DNA of 64,000 nucleotides, taken from assembly GCA_963821755.1 (NCBI GenBank), contig CAWGEX010000003.1:1426001-1490000 (forward strand). The letters are read 5' to 3'. Shown here piece after piece: positions 17,293 to 24,776 of the stretch. The first letter of the stretch is position 1. Each line of letters begins with the position of its first letter. The position numbers and the translations under genes were made by a program. A model generated the notes under the pieces. That model was given only the letters and a program-made list of their open reading frames with translations, made no database searches and was not told where the DNA came from. This stretch comes from Bog-473 sp963821755 (GTDB lineage Bacteria; Actinomycetota; Acidimicrobiia; Acidimicrobiales; RAAP-2).

Positions 17293-19962
17293 ATGACAAC
17301 CCGTCGCATCGCCATCGTGCCGCACACGCATTGGGACCGTGAGTGGTACCGGTCCTACCAGGACTTTCGCCTCAACCTGATCGACCTGGTGGACACGCTG
17401 ATCCCGCTGTTGGAGTCCGACGACAGTTACCCGTACTTCATGTTGGACGGGCAGATGGCGGTGGTCGACGACTACCTCGAGGTTCGCCCCGAGGCCGAGG
17501 AGCGCCTGCGCGCCTTGGCGGCCGCCGGCCGGATCAGCATGGGCCCCTGGTACATCCTGATGGATGAGTTCCTGGCCTCGGGCGAGACCATCATCCGCAA
17601 CCTGCAAATGGGCCTCCTCCGTGGCGCCGCGTTCGGCGGCACCATGGACGTCGGCTACCTGCCCGACATGTTCGGGCATATCGCCCAGATGCCGCAGATC
17701 CTGCGACTGGGCGGATTTGCCCACACCGTCGTCTGGCGCGGCGTGCCATCGGCGATCACCAAGACCGGGTTCACCTGGGAAGCGCCGGACGGGTCCACGG
17801 TGCGGGCCGAATACCTGCCGGTGGGCTACGGCAACGGAGCCGCCCTCCCCGATGATGCCAAGACCCTCATTCAGCGCACGGCCGACCATCTCCAAGAGGT
17901 CGGCACCCTCGTCATCGACGACCTGCTCACCATGAACGGCTCGGATCACCTCATGCCCCAGCCGTTTCTCGGCCGGGTCGTCGCCGAGGCCAACGATCTC
18001 CAGGACGACTTCTTCTTCGAAGTCACATCCCTGCCCAAGTATCTGGCCACCGCACCCACCGAAGGGCTCGAGCACTGGAAGGGCGAGATGCGTTCGGGCT
18101 TCCGGGCCAACATGCTCATGGGCGTCACCTCCAACCGGGTCGACGTCAAGCGCATGGGTGGGCGGGCCGAGCGCGAGCTGGAGCGGCGGGCCGAACCCCT
18201 GGCGGCGCTGTTCCAGGAGCCGGCCCAGTGGCCCCAGCGGCTGCTCGATCTGGCCTGGAAGGAGATGGTGCGCAACTCCGCCCACGATTCGATCTGCGCC
18301 TGCTCCATCGATGACGTGGTCGACGCCGTCCTGCACCGCTACGCCGAAGCGCGGACCATCGCCACCGGCCTGGCGGACCGGGCCACCAAGTCGTTCGCCC
18401 GGTCGCTGGCCGATGCGGGCGCCACCGTCCTCAACCCGGTCCAACGGACACGTGCAGGCGTGGTCGAGCTGGTGGTGGGGGCGACCGAGCCGCCGAGCGC
18501 CGACGTCCAGGTCATCTCCGAACGCACCGGACTTCCCGGATCCATGGTGCTCGATGCCGACACCGTCCGCACCGTCCTCGGCATGCTGCAGGGCCCGCGC
18601 ATCGACAACGACGCCTGGGTCCACGACGTTGTGGTCGAGGAGGACGAGGAGGGCATCGACATCACCGTGTCGGTCGGTCCTGACGAGCGGCACAACGTGC
18701 CGATCGCCCAAGCCAAGGCGGACATCTACACCCGCCTGGCGGCCCGGCCCGAGGCCGTGGTGCGCATCGCCTTGAACCAGCCGCCCATCCGGCGCATTGC
18801 GGCACGGGTGGCGGAGGTGGCGGGCTACGGCTGGCGGGCCTTCGAGCCGGTGCCGCTGACCCACCCCGTGGCTGCCGGTGCGACCGGCCGGCCGGCCACG
18901 GTCTCCAACGGGTTGGTCTCGGTCGAGGTTGACGAGACCCTCGGCACCTTCTCGCTCGACGGCCGGCCGGGCTACGGCCAGCTGGTCGACGGCGGAGACC
19001 TCGGCGACTCCTATAACTACTCCCCCCCTCTGAAGGACTCCTTCGTGGAGGCGCCGACTTCGGTGGCCGTTCGGGTGCTCGAGCCCGGACCGGTACGCGC
19101 CCGCGTGGAGATCGCGGCCTCCTACCTCTGGCCGGATCACACCGAGGGAGGCTCCCAGGCCCGGGTGGGTGAGCACACCGTCGAGGTCAAGACCGTCCTG
19201 GAGCTCCGGGCCGACGAGCCGTTGGTGCGCGTCACCACGTCCTTCGTCAACCCCAGCCGGGACCACCGCCTCCGGGTCCACCTGCCCCTGCCCGAGCCGG
19301 CCCGGACGTCGAGGGCCGAGAGTGCCTTCGCCACGGTCGAACGCGGCCTCACCGCCGAGGGTCGGACCGACGAGTTCGGTCTCCCCACCGCGCCGGCCCG
19401 CCGCTTCGTGTCCGCCGGCGGCCTGACCGTCGTCCACGACGGGGTCTGCGAGTACGAGCTCATCGACATCGGGCCGACGTCGCACGGTGATGCCGCCGCC
19501 ACCATCGCCCTGACCGTGCTGCGCTCGACCGGCATGCTGTCCCGTCTCGGCATGGCCTACCGGCCCTTCCCCGCCGGCCCGATGACGCCGGTCGACGGGC
19601 TCCAGATGACCGGACGCCAGGTCGAGCTCACCTACGCCCTGGCCCTCGACGTCGACGATCCCTACGCCCTGGCCGACGATGTCCTGCTGCCCCTCGAAGT
19701 GGTCACCAGCCTGGGCGGCGGCGACCGTCCGCCGACCGGGACCGAGCTGAGCATCAGCGGCGCCGAGGTCAGCGCCCTGCGACGCGATGGAGGCGTGCTC
19801 GAGGTCCGGGTCTTCAACCCCCGTCCTGAGGCGACCACGGTCACCATCGACGGCCACGCCGGATGGCTGGTCGACTTGCGGGGCTATCCCCAGAGCCCGT
19901 TCGAGGGGTCGTTCCCCCTACGACCCTTCGGCATCGCCACCGCCCGATTGCACGGCGCCTGA
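17293..19962 (+). CDS. Glycoside hydrolase family 38 alpha-mannosidase
   Basis: 889 aa, close to bacterial GH38 enzymes such as MngB. The N-terminal domain has the zinc-binding HTHWDREW (residues 11-18, His13 and Asp15) and the catalytic segment GYLPDMFGH (121-129) in which Asp125 fits the nucleophile; the family more often has Ser where Met126 is. The middle helical domain contains LAWKEMVRNSAHDSICA, a typical GH38 motif. The rest is beta-sandwich. No signal peptide, so it is cytoplasmic and may trim imported mannosides or glycoconjugates. The last 45 bases overlap the 3' end of the adenylate cyclase gene on the other strand. Confidence 0.92.
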   Translation: MTTRRIAIVPHTHWDREWYRSYQDFRLNLIDLVDTLIPLLESDDSYPYFMLDGQMAVVDDYLEVRPEAEERLRALAAAGRISMGPWYILMDEFLASGETIIRNLQMGLLRGAAFGGTMDVGYLPDMFGHIAQMPQILRLGGFAHTVVWRGVPSAITKTGFTWEAPDGSTVRAEYLPVGYGNGAALPDDAKTLIQRTADHLQEVGTLVIDDLLTMNGSDHLMPQPFLGRVVAEANDLQDDFFFEVTSLPKYLATAPTEGLEHWKGEMRSGFRANMLMGVTSNRVDVKRMGGRAERELERRAEPLAALFQEPAQWPQRLLDLAWKEMVRNSAHDSICACSIDDVVDAVLHRYAEARTIATGLADRATKSFARSLADAGATVLNPVQRTRAGVVELVVGATEPPSADVQVISERTGLPGSMVLDADTVRTVLGMLQGPRIDNDAWVHDVVVEEDEEGIDITVSVGPDERHNVPIAQAKADIYTRLAARPEAVVRIALNQPPIRRIAARVAEVAGYGWRAFEPVPLTHPVAAGATGRPATVSNGLVSVEVDETLGTFSLDGRPGYGQLVDGGDLGDSYNYSPPLKDSFVEAPTSVAVRVLEPGPVRARVEIAASYLWPDHTEGGSQARVGEHTVEVKTVLELRADEPLVRVTTSFVNPSRDHRLRVHLPLPEPARTSRAESAFATVERGLTAEGRTDEFGLPTAPARRFVSAGGLTVVHDGVCEYELIDIGPTSHGDAAATIALTVLRSTGMLSRLGMAYRPFPAGPMTPVDGLQMTGRQVELTYALALDVDDPYALADDVLLPLEVVTSLGGGDRPPTGTELSISGAEVSALRRDGGVLEVRVFNPRPEATTVTIDGHAGWLVDLRGYPQSPFEGSFPLRPFGIATARLHGA

Positions 19963-21213
19963 CCCCACCGAGCGGTTGCTGGACAGCAGCCGCTCGCCCA
20001 CCCCGCGGAGTTCCTCGAGGTCGCGCAGCACTTCGGAGAGCCGCTCCCAGCGCACATTGCGCCGACGGTCCGCCGCCGCGCCGGTCCCGTCGGCCACCTC
20101 GCCGGCTCGGCCGGCCCACCACAGCTGCACCCGGCCGAGGTCCTTGAGCAGGCGGGGCCGCAGAGGCTGCGCCGTGAACTCATCGGGCGCCTCCTCGAGC
20201 AGGGACGTGTGGAACTCATCGGAGATGAGCACCGTTCCGGGATTCCCGATGTTGACGATGCGGTGGGCCAGGTTGACGGTGGGACCGAAGTAGTCGCCGT
20301 CGCGCAGGAGGACCGGACCCGAGGCCAATCCGACTCTCACGTCGGACAGCAACTCGTCGTCCGCGTAGGCATCGGCCAGGTCGAGACCGATGCGGGCCGC
20401 GTCGGCGACGTCGTTGACCACGAACATGACTTCGTCGCCGATCATCTTCACCACCCGGCCGCCGAGGGCGGTGACGATGTCGTGCGAGATCTCCTCGAAT
20501 CGCCGGACGACGTCGGCCAGTTCTCGGTCGTCGAGGTGTTGGCTCAGCAAGGTGAACCCGACCATGTCGGCGAATCCCACCGCCAGGGTCGGGCTCGCAC
20601 CGGGGGCCACGCCGTGACTGCGCAGGTGCATGCTCCGTTGGATCCCCGCCGCCACCTGCCTCCGCCACACGAACTCCAGGAGGCGGGCCATGGCCGGAAT
20701 GGTGACATCGGCCACACTGGCAAACGCATCGGCGGCCAACACCGAATCCGTGTCGGTATGGACCAGGTCCCCGGGAACGAGCTCCGCCTCGGCAATGCGT
20801 GACATCGACGAGCCGATCACCCGGGCCAGCTGCAGGGCGGTGTCGGTGCGCGCCGCCCCGAGTGCCTGCATCCCCTGGAACAGGCGCACCGCCTCGAGGT
20901 CGAGATCGGTGAAGGCCAGTTCGTCCTCGTCGACATTGGGAAATCCGAGGGCCCGCCAGAAGCGCTCGAGCAACCCGATGTTCACGCCGGTGAGCTCGGC
21001 CACCTCGACCCTGGTGTAGCGCCGGCGGGACGGCACCAGCATCCGATCCACCACGAACAGATCGAGCACATCATCGGCGATGGCTTGATCAATCTCGGCG
21101 TCGGTCACCCCGTGGGAGCGCAAGAGGTCGCGGACGTGTGCCAACGCGGTGGCCCGACTGGAGGCGTCGGCGTCGCCCGGGATCGATTCGTTCGGTCCGA
21201 ACAGTCCGCTCAC
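19918..21213 (-). CDS. Class III adenylate cyclase with N-terminal regulatory domain (Rv1264-like)
   Basis: 431 aa. Residues 1-190 form a helical regulatory domain with SRRRYTRVEVAELTGV, similar in layout to pH-sensitive mycobacterial Rv1264. The catalytic domain has GFADMVGFT (first metal Asp), the Lys and second metal Asp in VVKMIGDEVMFVV, and DYFGPTVNLAHRI carrying the substrate Asp, transition-state Asn and Arg. All canonical residues are present, so it should make cAMP as a homodimer. No membrane helix is seen. GTG 21213 follows the gpsA stop by 10 bases, suggesting an operon. The C-terminal 60 residues are low-complexity and lie partly opposite the GH38 3' end. Confidence 0.9.
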   Translation of the reverse strand: MSGLFGPNESIPGDADASSRATALAHVRDLLRSHGVTDAEIDQAIADDVLDLFVVDRMLVPSRRRYTRVEVAELTGVNIGLLERFWRALGFPNVDEDELAFTDLDLEAVRLFQGMQALGAARTDTALQLARVIGSSMSRIAEAELVPGDLVHTDTDSVLAADAFASVADVTIPAMARLLEFVWRRQVAAGIQRSMHLRSHGVAPGASPTLAVGFADMVGFTLLSQHLDDRELADVVRRFEEISHDIVTALGGRVVKMIGDEVMFVVNDVADAARIGLDLADAYADDELLSDVRVGLASGPVLLRDGDYFGPTVNLAHRIVNIGNPGTVLISDEFHTSLLEEAPDEFTAQPLRPRLLKDLGRVQLWWAGRAGEVADGTGAAADRRRNVRWERLSEVLRDLEELRGVGERLLSSNRSVGSGAVQSGGGDAEGS

Positions 21214-21223
21214 GGGTGCACTC

Positions 21224-22246
21224 TCATGCCTGCAGGCCCCGCATCAACGCCTCATCCCACTCGGGACGGGCCGGTCGGTCCATGAGCGACATCAGGGCCT
21301 CACGGGGCGAGCACCGGCCGGCGACGATGGCCTCGACCTGCTCGGCGATGGGCATCTCCACCCCGTGGGCGCGCGCCAGCTGGACCAGGGGACCGGCACT
21401 CTTCACGCCCTCGGCCACCATCTGCATGCCGTTGACGATGTCGTCCAGTGAGCGCCCCTGCCCCAGTTCGAAGCCGACGGTGCGGTTTCGGCTCTTCGGG
21501 CTGGCGCAGGTCGCCACCAGGTCACCGACGCCGGCCAGCCCGCCAAACGTGAGCACCTTTCCTCCCAGCGAGATGCCGAGCCGGCCGAGCTCGGCCAGGC
21601 CGCGCGTGATCAGGACGGCGCGCGTGTTCTCGCCGAACCCCAGGCCGTCACAGATGCCGGCCGCGATCGCCATCACGTTCTTGGTGGCGCCGGCGATCTC
21701 GCACCCCACCACATCGGTGCCCATGTAGACCCGGAAGGTCCTGGTGTGCACCAGGCTCTGCACGCGCGTGGCCAGGGCCTCGTCCGGCAGGGCCACCACG
21801 CTGGCGGCGGGCTGACCGTCGGCCACCTCCCGGGCCAGATTGGGACCGGTCAAGACGCCCGCCGGGACGTCGGGAATGACCTCGGCGATCACCTCGGACA
21901 TTCGAAGGTTGGTGCCGTTCTCGATGCCCTTGGAGAGGCTGATGACCGCTTCGACCTCGGCGACCAGCGGCGCCAGGTCGCTCAACACCGATCGGAATCC
22001 GTGTGACGGCACCGCCATGAACACCACCGAGGCGCCGGCCACCGCCTCTTCGAGCGAGGAGGTGGCGGTGAGGGCGTCGGGCAGGTGCACCCCGGCCAGA
22101 TAGGTCCCGTTCTCCCGGGTCCGCCCGATCGACGATGCCAATTCGGGCGATCGCACCCACAGCGACGTCGGGAAGGATCCGGCCGTCAGGCTCGCTACCG
22201 CCGTACCCCACGAGCCAGCTCCGATGACTGCGACACGATCGCTCAC
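21224..22246 (-). CDS. gpsA: Glycerol-3-phosphate dehydrogenase [NAD(P)+]
   Basis: 340 aa cytosolic enzyme that reduces dihydroxyacetone phosphate to sn-glycerol 3-phosphate for phospholipid synthesis. N-terminal Rossmann motif VIGAGSWGTA (about 6-15), SLSKGIENGT near 110, GPNLAREVADG near 140, the catalytic Lys in GATKNVMAIAAG near 190, and FGENTRAVLITRG. The GTG at 22246 is chosen because TAGGCT lies exactly 7 bases upstream; codons further up encode Gly/Arg-rich sequence foreign to the family. Divergent from cofC and directly upstream of the cyclase gene. Confidence 0.96.
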   Translation of the reverse strand: MSDRVAVIGAGSWGTAVASLTAGSFPTSLWVRSPELASSIGRTRENGTYLAGVHLPDALTATSSLEEAVAGASVVFMAVPSHGFRSVLSDLAPLVAEVEAVISLSKGIENGTNLRMSEVIAEVIPDVPAGVLTGPNLAREVADGQPAASVVALPDEALATRVQSLVHTRTFRVYMGTDVVGCEIAGATKNVMAIAAGICDGLGFGENTRAVLITRGLAELGRLGISLGGKVLTFGGLAGVGDLVATCASPKSRNRTVGFELGQGRSLDDIVNGMQMVAEGVKSAGPLVQLARAHGVEMPIAEQVEAIVAGRCSPREALMSLMDRPARPEWDEALMRGLQA

Positions 22247-22253
22247 GACAAGA

Positions 22254-22259
22254 AGCCTA
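22254..22259 (-). promoter_or_regulatory. -10 box of gpsA (leaderless)
   Basis: TAGGCT on the minus strand, 7 bases before GTG 22246. Same hexamer and spacing as pafBC. Confidence 0.55.
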
Positions 22260-22292
22260 CGGCCGCCACGCCACCCGCTTGCCCCTCCCCCG

Positions 22293-22298
22293 TACACT
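22293..22298 (+). promoter_or_regulatory. -10 box of cofC (leaderless)
   Basis: TACACT, 7 bases before GTG 22306. No convincing -35 is visible. Confidence 0.55.
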
Positions 22299-22305
22299 GT
22301 CGAAA

Positions 22306-22923
22306 GTGTCCGCCGGCGTCTCCGCCACCCCGCGCCCGGAACCGACTCTCTCTGGAGCCTCGTTCGGGCCCGAAGTGGTGCTGATCCCGGTCAAGGGATT
22401 CCGCCAGGCCAAGCGCCGACTCGGCGGGACCATGTCTGACGCGATGCGTATCGACCTGGTCCGGTCCATGGCCGAACGTGTGGTTGCCGCCAGCGCGCCG
22501 CTCCCCGTCGCCGTGGTGTGCGACGACCCCGAGGTGGCCGAATGGGCCCGCCATCTCGGGGCGACCGTCATGTGGGAGCCGGGTCAGGGATTGAACGGCG
22601 CCGTGCGCGCCGGGGTGGGGCACCTGGGCCAGGGCGGTGTCGAGTGGGTGATCGTGGCGCACGGCGATCTCCCCCTGGCCCGTGATCTTGGATCGCTGGC
22701 TCCATTTGCCGGTATCACCCTGATCCCTGATCGCTACGACGATGGCACCAATGTCCTGCGCCTTCCGGCTGCGTGCCACTTCCGCTTCGCCTACGGGCCC
22801 GGGTCCTTCCGGAAGCACCGGGCCGAAGCGACCCGGCTGGGACTCCCAATCCGGGTCTTGCGCATACCGGCTCTGGCCTACGACGTCGATTGGCCGTCCG
22901 ACGTCGCCGAGCTGACCTCATGA
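22306..22923 (+). CDS. cofC: Phospholactate/phosphoenolpyruvate guanylyltransferase, F420 synthesis
   Basis: 205 aa nucleotidyltransferase (CofC/FbiD family) that joins GMP to 2-phospholactate or, in actinobacteria, to phosphoenolpyruvate, giving the donor for the F420 side chain. Family features: VVLIPVKGFRQAKRRL near residues 24-39, the central VIVAHGDLPLA with the metal Asp, and the late PDRYDDGTNVLRLP and FAYGPGSFRKH segments that bind substrate. GTG 22306 is set by the leaderless promoter; the first 20 residues are non-conserved. It overlaps the PIG-L gene as ATGA. The only F420 gene in the window, so fbiA/B/C must be elsewhere. Confidence 0.9.
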   Translation: MSAGVSATPRPEPTLSGASFGPEVVLIPVKGFRQAKRRLGGTMSDAMRIDLVRSMAERVVAASAPLPVAVVCDDPEVAEWARHLGATVMWEPGQGLNGAVRAGVGHLGQGGVEWVIVAHGDLPLARDLGSLAPFAGITLIPDRYDDGTNVLRLPAACHFRFAYGPGSFRKHRAEATRLGLPIRVLRIPALAYDVDWPSDVAELTS

Positions 22924-23726
22924 CCGAGCGCGCCCCGACGGCGCGGGCCAACCCGGTCAACGACCTGCCGGCCGAAGGTTCGATGTCCCGCAACCTCACT
23001 GTCCCGACCGTCGCCCTGGCGGTCGGGGCGCATCCCGATGACATCGAGTTCGGCTGCGGGGGAACGCTGGCAAAATGGGCGGCCGCCGGCGCCGCCATCC
23101 ACCACCTGGTCCTGACCGATGGCGCCAAGGGAACGTGGGACCCCGCACGCCACCAGGCATCCCTCGTCGCCCTGCGCCAGGACGAACAGCGGCGCGCCGC
23201 CATCATCCTGGGCGGGGGAGAGGTCGAATTCCTCGGCTGGACCGACGGCGAGCTCCGCAATGGCGCCCGGGCCCAGTGGGAGGTGGCACGGTCGATTCGC
23301 ACCGTCCGCCCCGATGTCGTCCTGGGCCATGACCCCTGGCGTCGTTATCGGCTCCATCCGGACCACCGCCACGCCGGCTTCATCGTGACCGACGCCATCG
23401 TGGCCGCCCGTGACCCGCACTTCTTTCCCGATCAAGGGCTCGGCGCCCATCGGCCCAGGGCCCTGCTCCTGTGGGAGGCCGATGAGCCGAACCACGTCGA
23501 GGACGTCGCCGACTTCGTGCAGGCGAAGATTGCCGCCCTCTTGGCCCACGAGAGTCAACACGAGAGCACCATGGGCATCGGCCCCGGCGCAGGCCCCGGC
23601 GCTGGCGCTGGCCGCTCAGGTGATCATGTCGCCTTCGCCGACCAGGTGCGGGAGCAATTGCGCCAGCACGGGCAGCTGGCCGGGTTCCCCCAGGGCGAGA
23701 GCTTCCACCTCATCACGGAAACATAG
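22920..23726 (+). CDS. PIG-L/LmbE-family deacetylase
   Basis: 268 aa zinc-dependent deacetylase family. Metal-binding motif AVGAHPDDIEFGCGGT near residues 35-50 (His, Asp, Asp) and the second His in HPDHRHAGFI near 147. Family substrates include N-acetylglucosaminyl inositol (MshB) and other N-acetyl sugars; this protein lacks enough specific features to name one. A Gly/Ala/Pro stretch near residue 222 is low complexity. The start overlaps the cofC stop (ATGA), implying co-expression. A perfect hairpin follows the gene. Confidence 0.86.
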   Translation: MTERAPTARANPVNDLPAEGSMSRNLTVPTVALAVGAHPDDIEFGCGGTLAKWAAAGAAIHHLVLTDGAKGTWDPARHQASLVALRQDEQRRAAIILGGGEVEFLGWTDGELRNGARAQWEVARSIRTVRPDVVLGHDPWRRYRLHPDHRHAGFIVTDAIVAARDPHFFPDQGLGAHRPRALLLWEADEPNHVEDVADFVQAKIAALLAHESQHESTMGIGPGAGPGAGAGRSGDHVAFADQVREQLRQHGQLAGFPQGESFHLITET

Positions 23727-23740
23727 ATCCGGAAATGGCA

Positions 23741-23768
23741 AGGTCGGGGGCCCGAAGGCCCCCGACCT
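23741..23768 (+). terminator. Bidirectional-looking terminator hairpin
   Basis: Perfect 12-bp stem AGGTCGGGGGCC / GGCCCCCGACCT closed by a CGAA tetraloop, lying between the convergent PIG-L and H1-like genes. No T-run on either side, as is common in high-GC actinobacteria. Confidence 0.8.
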
Positions 23769-23820
23769 CACCCGCTCCCGGAGGAACGTACTGCTTGACG
23801 CCGCTTGGCAGCGCCGCTTG

Positions 23821-24270
23821 TTAGCGCCGCTTCGCCGCCTTACGGGCCGGAGCGCGACGTGCCTTCTTGGCCGGCGCGCGCTTGGCTGCCCGCTTGGCCG
23901 GCGTGCGCTTGACAGCCTTCTTGGCTGTGCGCTTGGCGGCCTTCTTGGCCGGAGCACGCTTCACTGCCTTCTTGGCTGTACTGCGCTTGGCGGCCTTCTT
24001 GGCCGGCGCCCGCTTCACAGTCCTTTTGGCTGTGCGCTTGGCGGCCTTCTTGGCCGGAGCACGCTTCACTGCCTTCTTGGCTGTACTGCGCTTGGCGGCC
24101 TTCTTGGCCGGCGCCCGCTTCACAGTCCTTTTGGCTGTGCGCTTGGCGGCCTTTTTGGCCGGAGCACGCTTCACAGTCCTTTTGGCTGTTGTGCGCTTCG
24201 CTGCCTTCTTTGCTGGAGCCCGTTTTACGGCCTTTTTGGCCGGGGCCCTTCTTTTCGCGGCTACTGCCAC
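23821..24270 (-). CDS. Histone-H1-like Lys/Ala-rich DNA-binding protein
   Basis: 149 aa made almost wholly of Lys, Arg, Ala, Pro, Thr and Val in variants of KRAPAKKAAKR. It resembles the C-terminal tails of actinobacterial HupB and eukaryotic H1, without any folded HU domain, so it is probably a nucleoid-associated or RNA-binding protein that coats nucleic acid. It starts at GTG 24270 with AGGGAGG 7 bases upstream, one of the best Shine-Dalgarno sites in the window. The coding DNA is internally repeated with a 105-bp period. It stands alone, next to the conjugation-like genes. Confidence 0.8.
   Translation of the reverse strand: MAVAAKRRAPAKKAVKRAPAKKAAKRTTAKRTVKRAPAKKAAKRTAKRTVKRAPAKKAAKRSTAKKAVKRAPAKKAAKRTAKRTVKRAPAKKAAKRSTAKKAVKRAPAKKAAKRTAKKAVKRTPAKRAAKRAPAKKARRAPARKAAKRR
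23941..24255 (-). repeat. 105-bp tandem repeat inside the H1-like gene
   Basis: Units begin at 23941, 24046 and 24151, each opening with the same CTTCTTGGCCGG-type sequence. The first two are nearly identical over 105 bases; the third is degenerate. The period is 35 codons, so repeat gain or loss keeps the frame. Confidence 0.8.
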
Positions 24271-24326
24271 AGGTGCACCTCCCTAGGAGCATGGTCACTG
24301 AATAGAGGTGAAGCCTGCGCCACTCC

Positions 24327-24343
24327 GATATGACATGCATATC
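24327..24343 (-). promoter_or_regulatory. Inverted repeat GATATG-N5-CATATC upstream of the H1-like gene
   Basis: 6-bp perfect arms with a 5-base spacer, 57 bases upstream of the H1-like GTG. Position suits an operator or promoter element; the regulator is unknown. Confidence 0.35.
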
Positions 24344-24630
24344 GTCGTGCGCATTGCCGCACCGATTTCTCTTGCAACCGAAACGAATGACAGACATGAA
24401 GTTGAGTCATCGACTTTGCCTCACCCGATCATTTCGTTCCGACAACCCGAAAGGCCATGAGCAATTGACGTGCTGAGGTTTCGCATAGCGCGCTCAATCG
24501 GCAATCCGACATCTTCGCCTCGCGCGCTGCACGTTGTTTCGTCGCAGCACATAATCAACCCTCCCTAACACTTCGGGTACATACATTCTTGGTTGTTATC
24601 GCGCTCAGGTCAAGCATCCTCCAATTGCGC

Positions 24631-24644
24631 GTGCCAATTGGCAC
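24631..24644. promoter_or_regulatory. 14-bp perfect palindrome GTGCCAATTGGCAC
   Basis: Lies about 130 bases upstream of the TraG-like ATG. The right half reads TTGGCACTC into the flank, which equals one arm of a CIRCE element, but the second arm is absent at the usual 9-base distance. Candidate operator or oriT-associated site. Confidence 0.35.
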
Positions 24645-24776
24645 TCGCGATCACTGTCACTCCGACCATCGTTCTTGCACGCGCCGCGCGTCGATTTGCG
24701 TGTTCTCGCGGAAAATTGTCGCGCTCGCACGTGCAATGTCCTATGGAATTTCCGCTGCCTTCACGCGAGCATCGTC

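Larger units (their letters stand above)
24271..24776. other. AT-richer non-coding stretch upstream of the TraG-like gene
   Basis: 506 bases without a convincing gene on either strand and visibly richer in A and T than its surroundings. It holds the H1-like promoter, an inverted repeat GATATG-N5-CATATC, a 14-bp perfect palindrome, and isolated CAATTG sites. Next to a TraG-like ATPase and a relaxase, it is a reasonable place for an origin of transfer or attachment site, but no nic sequence or direct repeat proves this. Confidence 0.4.

Noticed and set aside
17029..19857. Long open frame of about 940 codons opposite the GH38 gene
   Set aside because: High GC keeps antisense frames open. The sense frame has clear GH38 motifs while the antisense has no recognisable domain.
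23941..24255. Possible CRISPR array
   Set aside because: Units are contiguous, in-frame 35-codon coding repeats without unique spacers.
23867..24286. 139-codon plus-strand membrane-like frame opposite the H1-like gene
   Set aside because: Antisense of Lys/Ala repeats; the minus strand has a strong ribosome-binding site and start.
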